Both the position numbers and the translations under genes were made by a program. DNA of 64,000 bases from Mesorhabditis belari. Taxonomy: Eukaryota; Nematoda; Chromadorea; Rhabditida; Rhabditidae. Within the stretch, counting starts at the first letter, position 1. Each line of letters opens with the position of its first letter. The notes below the pieces were generated by a model. The model was not told the origin of the DNA. It ran no database searches and worked only from the letters and a program-made list of their open reading frames with translations. Of the stretch, positions 22,445 to 34,365 are shown piece by piece. Where the stretch lies: the NCBI GenBank assembly GCA_958450365.1, contig CAUEEP010000749.1:248001-312000 (forward strand), read 5' to 3'.

Positions 22445-22474
22445 GCCAGACAGCCAGACAAACAGACAGACAGA
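22331..22474. repeat. Expanded CAGA/GATA microsatellite
   Basis: About 140 bp of ACAGACAGACAG and ATAGACAGATAG repeats. It is much longer than the paralogous tract at 9449-9492. It creates long CLSVCLSV-type artificial open frames on the minus strand. Confidence 0.95.
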
Positions 22475-23122
22475 CGTCTCTTCTGATTTATATATAGTGG
22501 AGAATATTTTACAGATTACGCACCGTATTTCGTGATTCTCCTCGCCGAACAGGGCATCACCTCGACGATCTCTTATTTCACTTATAGCTCCTATCAAGAG
22601 CACACCCGAACCTTGATAAAAAGACGATTTTTGACTGAAAGTCGGTTTTTTCAAATGATTCCTGTACGATGACAAGTTCTAGAATATCACCAATCAGCTG
22701 GTCGACCCGTAACGCCAATGGAGAGAACCCAGTTATAACAGTCACTCAAAAATACCATTTTCAGAACAATAAATTTTTAAAACAAAGTGCAACTCTAAAA
22801 GTGGGCCTTTCAGCAAAGATTTGCACAAATTTTTAGATTCCAGCTGTTAATGTAACAACTCAAATCAAATATAAAAAGCATTTCTAGACTACTTTTTCTG
22901 AACCTTAATAAATAAAAGTTAGAAATTTTTTATTTTGAAATAAAAAGTTGTGTGACTGTAATAAATCAAAAAACATCGTGCAGCTCAAATCACAAAAAGT
23001 ATAAACAATCAAAATGTTTATTGAAAAACTAAAGAGTTTCGATGATAAAAGGGCAAAAATTGAAGTCGATTTTTCGTCAAAAATCAAGAAATTTCCACTA
23101 ATTTCCAAATTTCATAAGCAAA

Positions 23123-23982
23123 ATGTTTAAAGTATTTTTAAATCTTGCTTTTCTATTCGATTTTTTGACCTTAACTCTTGGACAAGACAATGAAAAGATG
23201 TGAGTTTTAGTAGATCTTTTGATTTTCGATTCAATTCAATTCAATTCATTTCAGTTGTCGTGAAAAATGGACGCTCTTCAAAGCATCATCTGCCTGTTAC
23301 AAGGTTTCTTTGTCATTTCCAAAAGCTAGAGATCAATTTTATTTTAGAAATTCCCTTCACACGAATGTTTCGATAGTGCTGAGGCAAATTGTGTTCATGA
23401 GGGCGGTCATCTTGTATCGTTTCACAGCCAAAAGGAGATGCAATTCATCACTGATCGATACAGTCAATGTGAGTTGCAAAATTTAGTTCACTCTTGCCGA
23501 TAGTTCGACTGATAGATAATAGAGAATTTGACGCTAAAGTCGAATAATTAATGAAAATCTCATAAAATACACCAAAAACTAGATGAATCCAAGCTATCAA
23601 TTATTTCTGAGTACTTGTAAGTCTTGTAAGTCAGGCTGCTGGTTTTTGTTTTTGGAAAGTTGAAATCAGCCACTAAATCAATTTTAGCATCGATCGATTG
23701 GATTCCATGTGAGTTTAGTGTTTAAAAATGAAATTTCTTTGCAGAAAGTAGGTAATACTTGGGAATGGACGGACAAAACTGAAGTGGACTATACTTTTTG
23801 GATGAATAGAGAACCAAAAGATCACGGGAATCAATTGCCGATTGCCGCTTTTGTAGCCATGAACTTAACCTATTTAAAGGCATAAGCTCGATTTTTAGAC
23901 TTATCTATTCGACGAGAATAAATGGTGGACTGGGGAAAAGAATGAGACGAGCGGATACATTTGCAAATATCCCTTGAAATAA
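23123..23982 (+). pseudogene. C-type lectin pseudogene (11-bp deletion)
   Basis: Exon-by-exon copy of the intact lectin at 11946-13337 but on the plus strand: signal peptide MFKVFLNLAFLFDFLTLTLG, REKWTLFKASSACYK, ECFDSAEANCVHEGGHLVSF, WEWTDKTEVDYTFWMN and KWWTGEKNETSGYICK, with TAA at 23982. The short exon at about 23690-23712 has lost 11 bases (GATCGATTGGATTCC where the relative has GATCGACAGGCTTTGGATTGG). This changes phase and puts a stop at the start of the next exon. All other splice sites are conserved. The surrounding block is inverted relative to the 13 kb copy. Confidence 0.75.
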
Positions 23983-23994
23983 ATTGTTTAAAAA

Positions 23995-24663
23995 TCACAT
24001 GGCTTTTCGTTTCTGTTTTCTGTTTAGATTTAATCGTTCAGTTGTTGTTAAGTGTACAGAAAAATGGGAAATTTTTGAGAATCCTCTCCAAACATCATCA
24101 TCATCAGCATCAAATGTTTTGTATCGATCAGTTAAAGTGGTTTTGATTTGTTGCATTCTTTGATTAAAGAATCTGATTTCCTTTATCTGGGATCTTTCGA
24201 CTTTGCACTTTATGCGATGAGAAATCATTTCTACTGATTTGATCAGCAAGAATGCCCGTGGATCGGTGCTCGGAATTCCAGATTGCAGAAACTCATGGAC
24301 ACACTCCCCAAATCGCATTTCCTGCTTTAAGCCATTAGGATATTCTCTCAACGATTGAGCAAATAAAGAGTAATCGTTTTCATCAAAGTTTTTCCAAGTA
24401 AACGAAACGATTGAGGGAAAACAAACTTTGAGCAAGGGCTCATCGCTTTTTCGATATTAATTCATTGACATAATCCAAATTTCATTGGACACCTTTGGAG
24501 TCATTTCTAGGCAAAAGCTGCTTATCTCACAAAGATATTTATGTGAAAGTTTAGGGAAAACTGAATTTGGAACCGAATCGATTGAAAGAAACCGAAAACG
24601 ATGTTGAGATTGGAATTCGATATAGATTGTGCGTTCATGCTGAGTTTTTGACGTTAATCTCAT
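23995..24663 (-). pseudogene. Hypothetical protein gene with one internal stop
   Basis: Minus strand, one reading frame from ATG at 24663 to 23995, interrupted once (TAA at 24459-24457). Segments such as HKYLCEISSFCLEMTPKVSN, YSLFAQSLREYPNGLKQEMR and AFLLIKSVEMISHRIKCKVE have normal soluble-protein composition. No transmembrane segment or motif is recognised. F-box-associated/DUF38-type nematode proteins are a possibility I cannot confirm. It lies just outside the left end of the large inverted duplication. Confidence 0.4.
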
Positions 24664-25460
24664 TGGTTAGGCTAGCATGAGTCAGCCTAAGTAGCTTTTG
24701 CAAGCAAATCAGGCCAGAAATTAAGTTTAAGTTTATTAAGACCTGACTTACGGGTCCCACTATTAGGGCTGGTTGCAACATCCCTGGATATTTCATTCTT
24801 CGATTAGCTTGTATGTGATGTTCCCTTTACCACCAGTCCCCAAAAGCTAATAGCTTTTAATTTTTGATCAAATAATCGAGGTAAGGCTTGAAGCACTTTG
24901 CCTCGACTGACACCCTGTTGGATTTTATGAGTAATGTAAATACAAATCAGTTTATTCATGTGCCACCTCAGACATCAGCAAAATCCTTACTAATTATAAG
25001 AGAGAGTATGTCTGTGTATGTGTGTGTGTATGTCTGTCTGTTATGCGATTTTAGAAAAAACGGCTGAGCCGATAGGGCTAAAAGTTTGACATTATAAGTC
25101 GAACTTTTTACGTAGTTTCATAGAATCTAATAATATTTGATACATAGTTTCACCGTTTTTCCGATTTTCTTTTTTCATTTATAAATTTCAGTTATATTGT
25201 GAGCTCAATGAGCGAAACAGATCACGGAATACCAGAAAAAATCTACTTTCAGTGTTGAGCTTCTAAATTACTTAATTTTTATTTTTTCACAAAACTCATA
25301 ATTTATTTTTTGTTGAGGAATTTTTAGGCTACAAAAGTAGAGAAAAATGAAGTGATTTGGCGAAATATTCACTAAGATATGCATCTTTAAAGTTGACCAA
25401 AAATAAACAGCCACATTTCATATTTCACCGCCCAATACATTAATAGGAATGAAAATTTCT

Positions 25461-28400
25461 TTATTTACAACTGAGCCATTCATCGAGAGCCCACTCCTTT
25501 TCCACGACTTCTTGTTTTCCATTGTAGAGGTAGACACGAGTTGGTGTGAAGAGAAAGTGCTTTGAGTCGTCGTCGGTGGCTCGAATCGAACCCTGTGACC
25601 TTTTGTTAAAGATTCAAATGAGATAAATATTCTCTTTTTCTTGCCACCAACTCAAAGTATCCTCAAAGACAGTTTCCCTTCACAAAAATTTCTCAAAGTA
25701 AGGAATCTAGTGATGGCTCAGGATTAAAATACCTATTAGAAAACAGTTATTTGAGAAATCTCTGCAAGTAGTTTGTTACTCACCCGAACGTTGGTCGGAA
25801 AATTGCTGTGAACGGGCATGAACGGACTCGATGAGCCGATTAACACACTATAAACAGCAACCTGTCGGTCTGTCTAAAAAAGATAATTTCAAATTTTGAG
25901 TTATTTTTTTGGAAGAAAGTCTTTGGAAATGGCCCGAATTTTGGACCGTTTTCCGATCCGAATATCTTCGTGGATATCCAAGAAATTCGGGACTTCTCAC
26001 AAAAGAATGCATATGTCTTGACCATGTCTTGTCCATTAAGCATGTCTTGAAATCACCCACAAACCAAGATAAACGTGTTTTCCCACTGCTTCTTTGATCT
26101 GCTTTTGAAGCTCATTTTAGCGGGGAAAAACTATGTTCTCGTGGTCGTATTTAACCTTAGACTAAGTTTTCGAATATAGAGAATCCAATACAGAAACTTT
26201 AGATAAAATGCATTGAAAGAAAAATGAAGGTTTTTGAAAGAGAAATCTTTTTCGCAGATTTGCTCGAGATTTTATTATTACGAATTTTATTGGATTCTTG
26301 GTGTTTCGCCACGCGATACTTATCGAAACCCACATCGAGCAAGAAAGTGGCGCCGCTGTTCAGAGAGAAAGCCCCCGAAAGTGGACGCCAAAATGGAGAC
26401 GAGATTGTGTACGCTTTGCGGTATCCGTGAAAAAGTCGCGAATAGTAGTACGCGTGAATGTCGCCTCCGTGCTAATGTAAACATAGATATGATAAGACTG
26501 GAACATTAAAAACAATTGTTTGTTCCGATTACCTCAAAAACAAGTAATTTTTTGGTGATATGATCGAGCACCACCGTGAAATTCACCTTTGGCCCATCCG
26601 GGAAGAGGGATGGGATCGGGATTTTCTGAAGGATTCAACAAGTTCAAGGCTAATAGATTTCTCCCTCTCCGGAAGCGAGCATTCTTCACAACTTATGTCC
26701 ACTCTTTCAAAGAGCACTTTACCTTTAGGATTTTGCGTTTCGCGTTGATCTCGAACGTTTCATTTCCCATGAAGATGAAAGTTATACCAGCGTCTGAAAT
26801 GCACAAGTTTTCAGGAAAGGTATAATAGGCAGGTATAACAGGAAAGGCATCAGTGAAACTTTATTCTAGCATAAACTCGCCTGCAAACACTGCATCAACT
26901 CTTGTCGGACAAGTCACGGTTTTGGTGCCATTCTCGGGATTGAGTGTGCCGGTAACGGTGACGGTGGCTCTTGTACGATTTCCTGGGATTGTTGAATAAG
27001 CGTCATAGTAACTTTGACCATGTTTCCCAAACAACTATAAACATCTTTGTTCGCACTACTTATAACATACCGTAGATCTTCTGGACGGCTTCAATATCCG
27101 CATGATGCAGTCGTGGCTCAATGTAGCGTCCGTAGCGATCGACTAAGTTGTCTGGCTAAAGCTTTTTGTTTGCAGTAAACATAGTTAAATACTTTGGTAA
27201 TCTCGTGCATGATTGATTTCTTTTCGTTGAGATGATCCAATCCCAAATTGTGACCGATCTCGTGGATGGCTGTGTGGAAGAAGTCCGTGTTCCCCTTTCT
27301 AGAAATCCCTCTTTAATGTTTCTCATTTTCAAGAGCTTTTTATTTTATATAGTGCTTTAGTTTAATCGGGTTTCAAAGCACTCTCGTTAAAGGATAACCT
27401 GAGAAATTGTCTGTATTTTGTATTAGATTGGGAACTATGAAATGATCACGCCTTTGAAACAGCATTTCTCTCTCATTTCACCATAGATTCTTTTCAGCTT
27501 TTGAAATGATATAATAGAAACATAAAACACATTAATGTTAAAATTCGAACTCACTTCCGTGGTGAATTACGATTATCTTGACTGTTTTCCAAAAAAATGA
27601 TCCTTTGTTCATTGAAGGCCTGGCATTTCAAGAGAAATCCGTTCAAAAACAAGCCGACTTTTGACCACAGATTTCTCTAAAATTCTAACAAAAGTCAACC
27701 CTAGTGATACTGCATTAAAAATCAAAAAACTAAAGGCCATTATCGTGGAATCCAGAAAAAAGCCGGATTTTACCGGCTGACCGTTCCTCGCTAATCCACC
27801 GCCAAAGTGAGTTCAAACTTTAACATTAATGTGTCTTATGTTTCTATTATATAATTTCAAAAGCTGAAAGGAATCTATGGTGAAATGAGAGAGGAATGCT
27901 ATTTCAAACCCCCGATCATTCCATAGTTTCCAAGTTTCCGGTCTTGAGCCGACCTCTCCTTACTTCGGGTTAGCTCGCTAGCCAAGTCTTATCAGTATAT
28001 GCCTTTGAATCTAGGATGTGGACTTGGCTTGGTTAGGGCTTGAACTTTTAACACGAGACTCGCCCACTCTATCTCTTCTCCATCCTTGTTTGTCCACCAT
28101 TCATCATCGTCGAAATGAGTGTAAGCCGAGAGGGGCTCCTTCGCGGGGTGGGAAGCATGAGCCAAAACATTCCCTAGAAGATTCCCTTTAGCTCCTTTCA
28201 TATTTTGTGCGCTTAGTTCCTTATAGACACCTATATTCTCGGGCAATCCAGAAATTGTGTTCTATAAAACTCTAAAAAGGTTCACCTCTGCCATCGAACG
28301 GATTCCCATCGCCATGAGAACGAACCTTGAAGCTGAACTGAAAAAAGCATTTTTTCTATTTATCCATTTTTTTCTATAAAACCTAGTGACAAATCTATAT

Positions 28401-29962
28401 TAGGGTCATTGAACCCAGGAACATGAAATGCTCTAGTTCTGGGTTTACTGAACGTTCTCTGAACATCAAATATAATAAGGCTCTCTTAGCTCAATTACCT
28501 TCTCACCTTAATATCCCCATTTTCGTCGACCTCGCGGAAATTGAGAGGGATCACGTTAGACCAGAGTTGAAAGGCGTCACCGATTGCTTTTCTGGAAAGA
28601 ACTTTTGAGTTTCTTGTGCTATTTGTTTCTTATTGTCGTTGTTGGGGGAAAAGATAGTTTACTTGATGGTTGCTCTAGGGAGATCATCCGTGGAATTTAG
28701 AATCGAGTAGGTCACTTCGGATCTATCCCATTTAGCGACGGTTCCTGCCAAATGATATCAAAAGATGGTGAGAAACAACGATAATTTAAACCTAGACGAG
28801 CGTTTTCTGAATTATTTTGTTTTTGTCTCCATGTTTGAATCTCCATCGTCTTTGTTGTGCAGAACTAGCTCTCGGGGTTCCTAGAGAGGTTTGGGGACTT
28901 TCTCAAGAAAAGCAGAGAATATTCATTTCCTAGAGAATATACATGGTTCCTAGAGATTCCTAGAGATTTATACCCCAGATGGTTTTTATGCTCGAATTGT
29001 TTGTGGGAACTTCTTTGTGGTACCTTTTAGCTGGCATCCCCAAACCCCAGGTTTTTCCCTGAGTAAAGCTCCTTATAGCTAGGTGGATCTGTTTCTTTTT
29101 TCTATAGAGTTCATTCTAACTTACCTCCTCTATCTATGATTAACCAGCTAAAGAAATAGATTTTCAGGCTCTTTTTAGCCATGTTCACCCACTTCCAAGT
29201 GCGTTGAGAGTCTTGGACGGATCGCGGGGGTCGGGATTTCCACACCGTGATCGACTCATCTCTGTCATTGTCTCAGCATCGAGTTGGCCCGTCTGTGGCA
29301 GGGCGGCTCGCTGTTGGAAGTACCCAAATGTTTGCAATCTTTACGTAAAGTTATGTAGCTGCAATTCAATTTTAAAAGTCTCAGGCAAAGTTTCCCTTAT
29401 TAGGCGTTTCACTGAGCTAAAAGTGAGAAGTCTGGAAATGAGCTTTTGTTCGCTTAGAAATTGCAAGAAGCTGTTTTTCCAAAACAGACATAAAAGCACT
29501 CATTCAATAAAAGCACTCATTCAAGAAAAGCACTCATTCAAGAAAAGCACTCACTTGATCGCCTCTGTCACCTTCACTTTGGACTTGTTCCCATCGGGTG
29601 CCCCATAGCCGATTTCCATCCATCGTGGCAAATAGTCAAAGTCACGTAGGTAATCCTGGCATTTTGATTTATGTTCGGAATTTAATTGATTTGTCAAAGA
29701 AACCCGAGTTTATGGTAAATAAAATTCAGATTTTGAAGCTTTGGTCTACAGTTTTCCAAGGCGCTCGGCACCTCACCATTGCATTTTTCTCGGTGAACCT
29801 TCGTTTGACTCTCACTCTGGGGACGCGGCTCTCTTTCAAGTTTTTGGGAAAGGCTAAACATTTCATTTCTTTTCAATCTTTCACTTTTTCTTCTTTTCAC
29901 TTACCTTTGATTTCGCCTATGGTCAGAGCAAATAACACCAGGAACACAAGTCCATAATACAT
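25461..29962 (-). CDS. Matrix metalloproteinase (matrixin), left-arm copy
   Basis: Mirror image of the gene at 47538-52029; all exons I compared are open. It encodes a signal peptide (MYYGLVFLVLFALTIGEIK), a propeptide with the cysteine switch SRCGNPDP, a catalytic domain with HEIGHNLGLDH and Met-turn SIMHEI, and a C-terminal region with hemopexin-like pieces (CPTRVDAVFADAGITFIFMG) ending EWALDEWLSCK. Secreted zinc endopeptidases of this family cleave extracellular-matrix proteins. One amino-acid difference from the right copy is visible in the propeptide (ETMTEMSRS versus ETMREMSRS). The start codon is preceded by TTTCAGG, a plausible trans-splice acceptor. It lies head to head, 279 bp apart, with the collagen-like gene at 30242. 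Confidence 0.85.
27450..27905. repeat. Foldback element in an MMP intron (left arm)
   Basis: The outer parts are inverted: CATTTCTCTCTCATTTCACC with AAACATAAAACACATTAATG at the left, and their complements at 27815-27905. The interior is unique. The same element is at 49575-50030 in the right arm. It is non-coding and lies between the MMP exon coding EWWTNKDGEE and the HEIGH exon. Confidence 0.8.
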
Positions 29963-30241
29963 CCTGAAAGCTAAACAAAATGTAGCTTCAAATATTTAGT
30001 GACCAAAGAGATTTTGACCTTTTGTAAATAAATAAAACCTTTTCTCTTTTCGAGATTAACTGTGCCGAACTTTGGCGAGTGTAAAAAATGGATTTCGAGA
30101 CCAACTGTTCCCCCGTTTTACGTTTTCATCGAAAAAATAACCCTTTCAATGGTCAGAAAGAAGAGTTTAGTCCAAGGATCATCCAATGGGAATCTTTTAA
30201 AAAGCTCTAGCTTGCCTCACATTTTATGAAATAAATTTCAG

Positions 30242-31010
30242 ATGAAAAGGCTGCTCTTTTTTCTCTGTTTCTTTATTGGAACTCTGGCTGTGATCCGGGA
30301 AAGACGCGAACAAGTAAGGGATTCTCATTTGAAAAGTTTGAACAAAGAAAAAGACGATGGAATAAGTTTGTAGTATTGTAGAAGGCCTATTCTGGTTGAA
30401 CGCCAAGTTTTAACTTGAATTTTAGGGTCTCGGAACTGCAGTTGAAGCTGAGTCAGAACGCACTTCTGAGGTTTATCTCTTTAAAGTTCTTAAGTAACCC
30501 TTAAAACAGTATATTGACAAAGATGCCAAAGATAATTTCATTATTAGACTACCGATGATAGCCAAGTCCAAGAACAAGGGACCATGTTAGGCGAGAAGTT
30601 CCTGCAACTTTCGAATGACGTTTTGGCCCTCAAAAGGGTAAACCTTGCTAATTGATAACATTTTGTACCAAAAACCCTTTTTTCTAGGAATTCGCGTCAC
30701 TTCAAGCCGATGTGAGGGGTGGAATACGGTTCAAAGGGGAGAAGGGCGACCGTGGTGGGTGCTAGAATCAAAAGAAAACTTTGTGCATTCTTTTCGAGTC
30801 AAAAACTCATAAAAATCTCTAGGTCCGAAGGGGGAACCCGGTCTGGACGGTATTCCCGGTCTAGAAGGAAACTGTGGTCCAAAAGGCGAACCTTGTGGTG
30901 AGTAAGTTTTGAGTAAAAGGTTTTGCAGAATTTCTTTGGCTCTAGGTTTTGGCTGCAGTCAAATGTCTCACTTTTTAGGCGTCGTAAAGAAATCAAAAAG
31001 TAAGTGCTAG
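30242..31010 (+). CDS. Short collagen-like secreted protein, intact copy
   Basis: ATG at 30242 directly follows AAATTTCAG, an ideal trans-splice acceptor. Exon 1 (to 30313) encodes the signal peptide MKRLLFFLCFFIGTLAVIR and RERREQ. Later exons encode acidic GTAVEAESERTSE, LGEKFLQLSNDVLALKR, then Gly-X-Y repeats FKGEKGDRGPKGEPGLDG and IPGLEGNCGPKGEPCG. A cysteine-bearing tail (FGCSQMSHFLGVV) ends at TAG 31008-31010. Dibasic RERR followed by heptad-like residues before a short Gly-X-Y block resembles nematode cuticle collagens, but it is much shorter (one block of about 13 triplets). Its product would be secreted and could trimerise. Confidence 0.72.
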
Positions 31011-31603
31011 TGAGAAAGGTCGAGTTTCTAAAGCGCTTTTTCCCCCGATACTTTTTACTATCGAGCATTCACTGTATTATGGGATAAATCGTGTGTTTTA
31101 TGTTTGTATAAAAAGTTTCAAGAATCATTATAGACTGTAACCAAGTTAGAAGGCGGACACTCGTCAGCACGACCGTATCTCCATGATGAGGCTTCTCCTT
31201 TCTACTGGCTGTACTATAAATGAATGACTTCAAGTTTCTCATCGTGAAAACTTTGGTAACATGTACCAGTCCATTGGCTGTTTTTTGTAACAATTTCTCT
31301 AAATCAGGCTACATTTTGTTCAAGCCTTTTTTATTTGTTAAGCTTACAAAATCTTTGCACTGCTCACTTTCCCAAACCAATCACTTGGGGTCTTGTGAGA
31401 ACTTTGATTTTATCACTTTTAATTTGTTTCATCTTTTCTCTAAAGAATCTCATCTCATAGTGGTCACTTTAGTTATATTATTTGCACTTTTCAGGTAAAT
31501 AAAAGTCACCTTTTTATTATGTATAATATAAGCGTCAGATGATGACATTCAAATGTTTGACGCTTTGATAAATGGCTTTTAAAACGTTCACTTAAAACTT
31601 GAG

Positions 31604-32456
31604 ATGGTGAAATTGGTTATCTTTTTCTTCTTGTTTATCGGGATTCTATCTGTCACTCGTGAAAAGCGGGAAGAAGTAAGTGCATTTCACTCGATATGTT
31701 TAGCTCCAGCATTTTATGATCCAAGTTTCTAGCTTAAATTTTTAGAGCAAGGATTCTCCGGGGAAACTAGAAGATCGCCAATCTGAGGTGTGTTTTTGCC
31801 TATACGCTATTTGCATTAAAACTTTTCCTCATTAGACCACCGATGATAGTGAAGGCCAAGAGACATTTGAGCAAAAGTTTCTTCAACTCTCATTGGTCGT
31901 TTTGACTCTCCGAAGGGTAAGCACAGGTTTTTACGAGGTTTTCTCTCAAAAAGAATATCAAACTTTCTAGTTATCCGAGAAGTCTTCCTTTAGGAAATCG
32001 CATCACTTCAGGCCGAGTTGCTATCCTCTCGACCTCGATCTAAGGGAGAAGGCGGAGATCGTGGTGGGTGACACAAATCAGTGCCGAAATGTATAACACA
32101 GTTTACGAACTATTCATAGTTTATTTTCTCTTTTAGCTGACTGTTAAACCGAAATTTGGTAAGCAAACTCAAAACACCTGGAATTTCCTTTATTCTAGTG
32201 ACATTCAATTTAAAAAAGATGTTATATAATGAGAAAAAGACCTTTCAAAGATTTTAGGAGACCTGGGAAATGCGGGTAGGCCTGGCCTGGAAGGACTACA
32301 TGGCCCGAAGGGAGAGCCTGGTGGTATAAGTGATTTTATTATAAAAAGTCGAATGACAAAAATCAATTCAATCAAATGGTTTTATTATAAAAGTTTACTT
32401 TAATGTTTGCACTTTTAGCCAAAATTAGCCTTCAATTAAACACGAAAAGACGATAA
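31604..32456 (+). CDS. Second short collagen-like secreted protein (left arm)
   Basis: ATG at 31604 begins MVKLVIFFFLFIGILSVTRE. The following exons parallel the neighbour: SKDSPGKLEDRQSE, TTDDSEGQETFEQKFLQLSL, EIASLQAELLSSRPRSKGEG and a Gly-X-Y block GDLGNAGRPGLEGLHGPKGE. A last short exon ends KISLQLNTKRR at TAA 32456; alternatively the frame reads through the last donor to about 32400. The exon order and the QKFLQL/EIASLQA motifs show it arose by tandem duplication of the 30.2 kb gene. There are fewer cysteines than in the neighbour. The mirror copy is at 45042-45894. Confidence 0.65.
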
Positions 32457-32638
32457 GAATGCAAGAAAGCTTTTCAGAATGCTGTTGATGGTGAGGAGTA
32501 CGTCATCCGTGATTTGCCAGCAACTTTAAACTTATTTGTCATAATTTACAATAACAAACTCATGTTCATAACTTTAATGGAGTTTTAATGGAATTCACAA
32601 TGATTTCAGTAATCAAATCTTTGTACTTTGTACAGTGA

Positions 32639-32833
32639 TTAGAACGCACCAAAAGAATAAATCTTCGATACTTTTCCCCACAAAAGCCCTAATCTCTGCG
32701 TGGGACGGTGAAAACACGAGTGGAAAGGAGTTGATTTGCTTGAGTCTTTGAATCTTCTGTTATTTATGTCTTTTTGATATTCAGGTGCTTTTCCAGAAGA
32801 GAAAAAGAGAAAAAAGAGAAATCCCATTTTCAT
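32639..32833 (-). CDS. Small secreted-type frame, 64 codons (left arm)
   Basis: Minus strand, ATG at 32833, hydrophobic start MKMGFLFFLFFSSGKA, then a polar segment with FHSCFHR and a WGKVSKIYSFGAF end. Its mirror at 44665-44859 stays open with a few amino-acid changes. It sits between the second collagen-like gene and the Tc1 element. There is no homology and only one cysteine, so this may be chance. Confidence 0.25.
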   Translation of the reverse strand: MKMGFLFFLFFSSGKAPEYQKDINNRRFKDSSKSTPFHSCFHRPTQRLGLLWGKVSKIYSFGAF

Positions 32834-32885
32834 GTTTCATTGTGAATAAACTGGTTTTATTGATTCTTTTGGAAAAAGCAGAATA

Positions 32886-34365
32886 CAGCAGCAGACAAAA
32901 GTCTAAGAACTTTTTTCTTTTGTCGATAACTTTTCAACTAAGCTACATATCAATACAAAATTGGGCTTGGAGATGTAAAATTAGTGGAATTTTTATCAAA
33001 TAAAAGTAACCGGCTTTCAGCTCAAGATTTCTCGAGTTTTTATCGATTTTAACGACGACACCAGTTTAACAACTTTGTGATCTTGAAGCGTTCTACGCAA
33101 CTTTAGCACTTTAGCATGTTTTCTTTTCTCTTGATTGTTTTCTACTCAATAATCAATTAATCCGAGCATTTTAAGCCAGAGCAAAGCGAAACAAGTGTCC
33201 GTGGCACATCGGGAATCGATTGTGAAATGGCGAAAGGAGGGAAAGAAGATCGAAGAGATTTCGGCTTCGATTCGTGTCAACAAAGGAACAATTTCTCGAA
33301 TCTTGAGTCACTACGATCAAACCGGAGTTGTCATGGCAAAAACTCGAAAAGGTCGACCCAAAAAGATTACGCAACGAGGTGATAAGCGAATGTGGAACTG
33401 TCGAAGAAGCGCTCCTGCTCCATTGCTGTCGATATTCACAATGATTTGCCGCCTAGTGGTAAAGGAAAAATCAGTAAACGGAAAGTACAATGTCGTTTGA
33501 AGCTTCATGGCCTATTTGGACGACGCCCGGCGCACAAGCCCTTGATTTCCCAAAGAACCGCGAAGCTCGGGTCAAGTTTGCGCGAGAGCATATTGGCTGG
33601 ACTAAGCAACAATGGGAAAGCCGTCTATTCACCGGCCAGAGCGAGTTTCATTTATTTCATTGAACACGTGTGGGAAAACGTCGAGAAGGTGTGTAATGGA
33701 AGAAAAACGGGCATTGCACAAAAACAAAAACATCAACTGTTTGGAAAGCGCAAAACATCAACTGTTTGGAAAGGCTGAGCCAGAGACTTCACCTAAGGTG
33801 TGTAATGGAAGAAAAACGGGCATTGCACAAAAACAAAAACATCAACTGTTTGGAAACGCAAAACATCAACTGTTTGGAAAAGCACTTGTGGGAAACCGTC
33901 AAGAAGGTGTGTAGCGGAATAGAAACGAGCAATGCACAAGAAATTTGATCTCTTGGTTAAAAAGTGGATGGAGATTCCTGTACCGACCGTCGATACACTT
34001 TTGGCCTCAATGAGTCGTCAATGTCAGGCCGTCATTGAGTCGAAGGATTTCCTGCTAAATATTGATCGCTTTGAGAATTGTTTTTCCTAAATCTTTAAGG
34101 TGATTTTTTAAAACTGGCTAATTTTTTATTAATTTCTAAAAGTTGTTAAACTGATGTCGCCAAATCGACTTATGTCGACTTATGTCGCCGTTAAAAGCAA
34201 TCAAAGTTCTAAAAAATCTTTAACGGAAAGCAGGGTACTTTTACCTTTTATTCTATAGAAATTTCACTAATTTTACATCACGTAGTCAAATTTTTCACTC
34301 TTATGTAGCTTGGTTGAAAAGTTATCGACAAAAGAAAAAAGTTGTTAAACTTTTGTCCACTACTG
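32886..34365 (+). mobile_element. Decayed Tc1-family transposon (left arm)
   Basis: TA-flanked, with long inverted ends of roughly 230 bp starting CAGCAGCAGACAAAAGTCTA and ending TTTTGTCCACTACTG. The transposase frame starts near 33195: VAHRESIVKWRKEGKKIEEI and KGTISRILSHYDQTG (paired helix-turn-helix), then GRPKKITQRGDKR. After a frameshift come FGRRPAHKPLISQ and FAREHIGWTKQQW. The first catalytic D region reads FTGQSEF rather than WSDESKF. The middle is replaced by about two 109-bp tandem units. The end, KKWMEIPVPTVDTLLASMSR, is the usual Tc C-terminus. It is inactive. Confidence 0.9.

Larger units (their letters stand above)
19533..22672 (+). pseudogene. Serpentine chemoreceptor, copy B, lacking first exon
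   Basis: Exons homologous to copy A lie at 19533-19658, 19700-19809, 19849-19963, 20985-21162, 21202-21305, 21370-21451 and 22515-22672. They are nearly identical in sequence and still in frame (for example MSEKTMAMQKSWLRRV and PYFVILLAEQGITSTISYF). The exon encoding NLIGLYLIYVA in copy A is absent: the upstream sequence breaks inside it and joins the foldback MITE. The acceptor before the third segment again reads TTTCG instead of AG. A 5' exon could have been recruited elsewhere, but as seen this is a truncated gene. Confidence 0.65.

Noticed and set aside
22165..22675. Cysteine/serine/leucine-rich frame resembling a repetitive protein
   Set aside because: It is the minus-strand reading of the CAGA microsatellite joined to the antisense of the last receptor exon.
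31220..31498. 92-codon frame between the two collagen-like genes, mirrored at 46000-46278
   Set aside because: Mirror conservation is expected from the recent duplication; there is no signal peptide, splice structure or family likeness.
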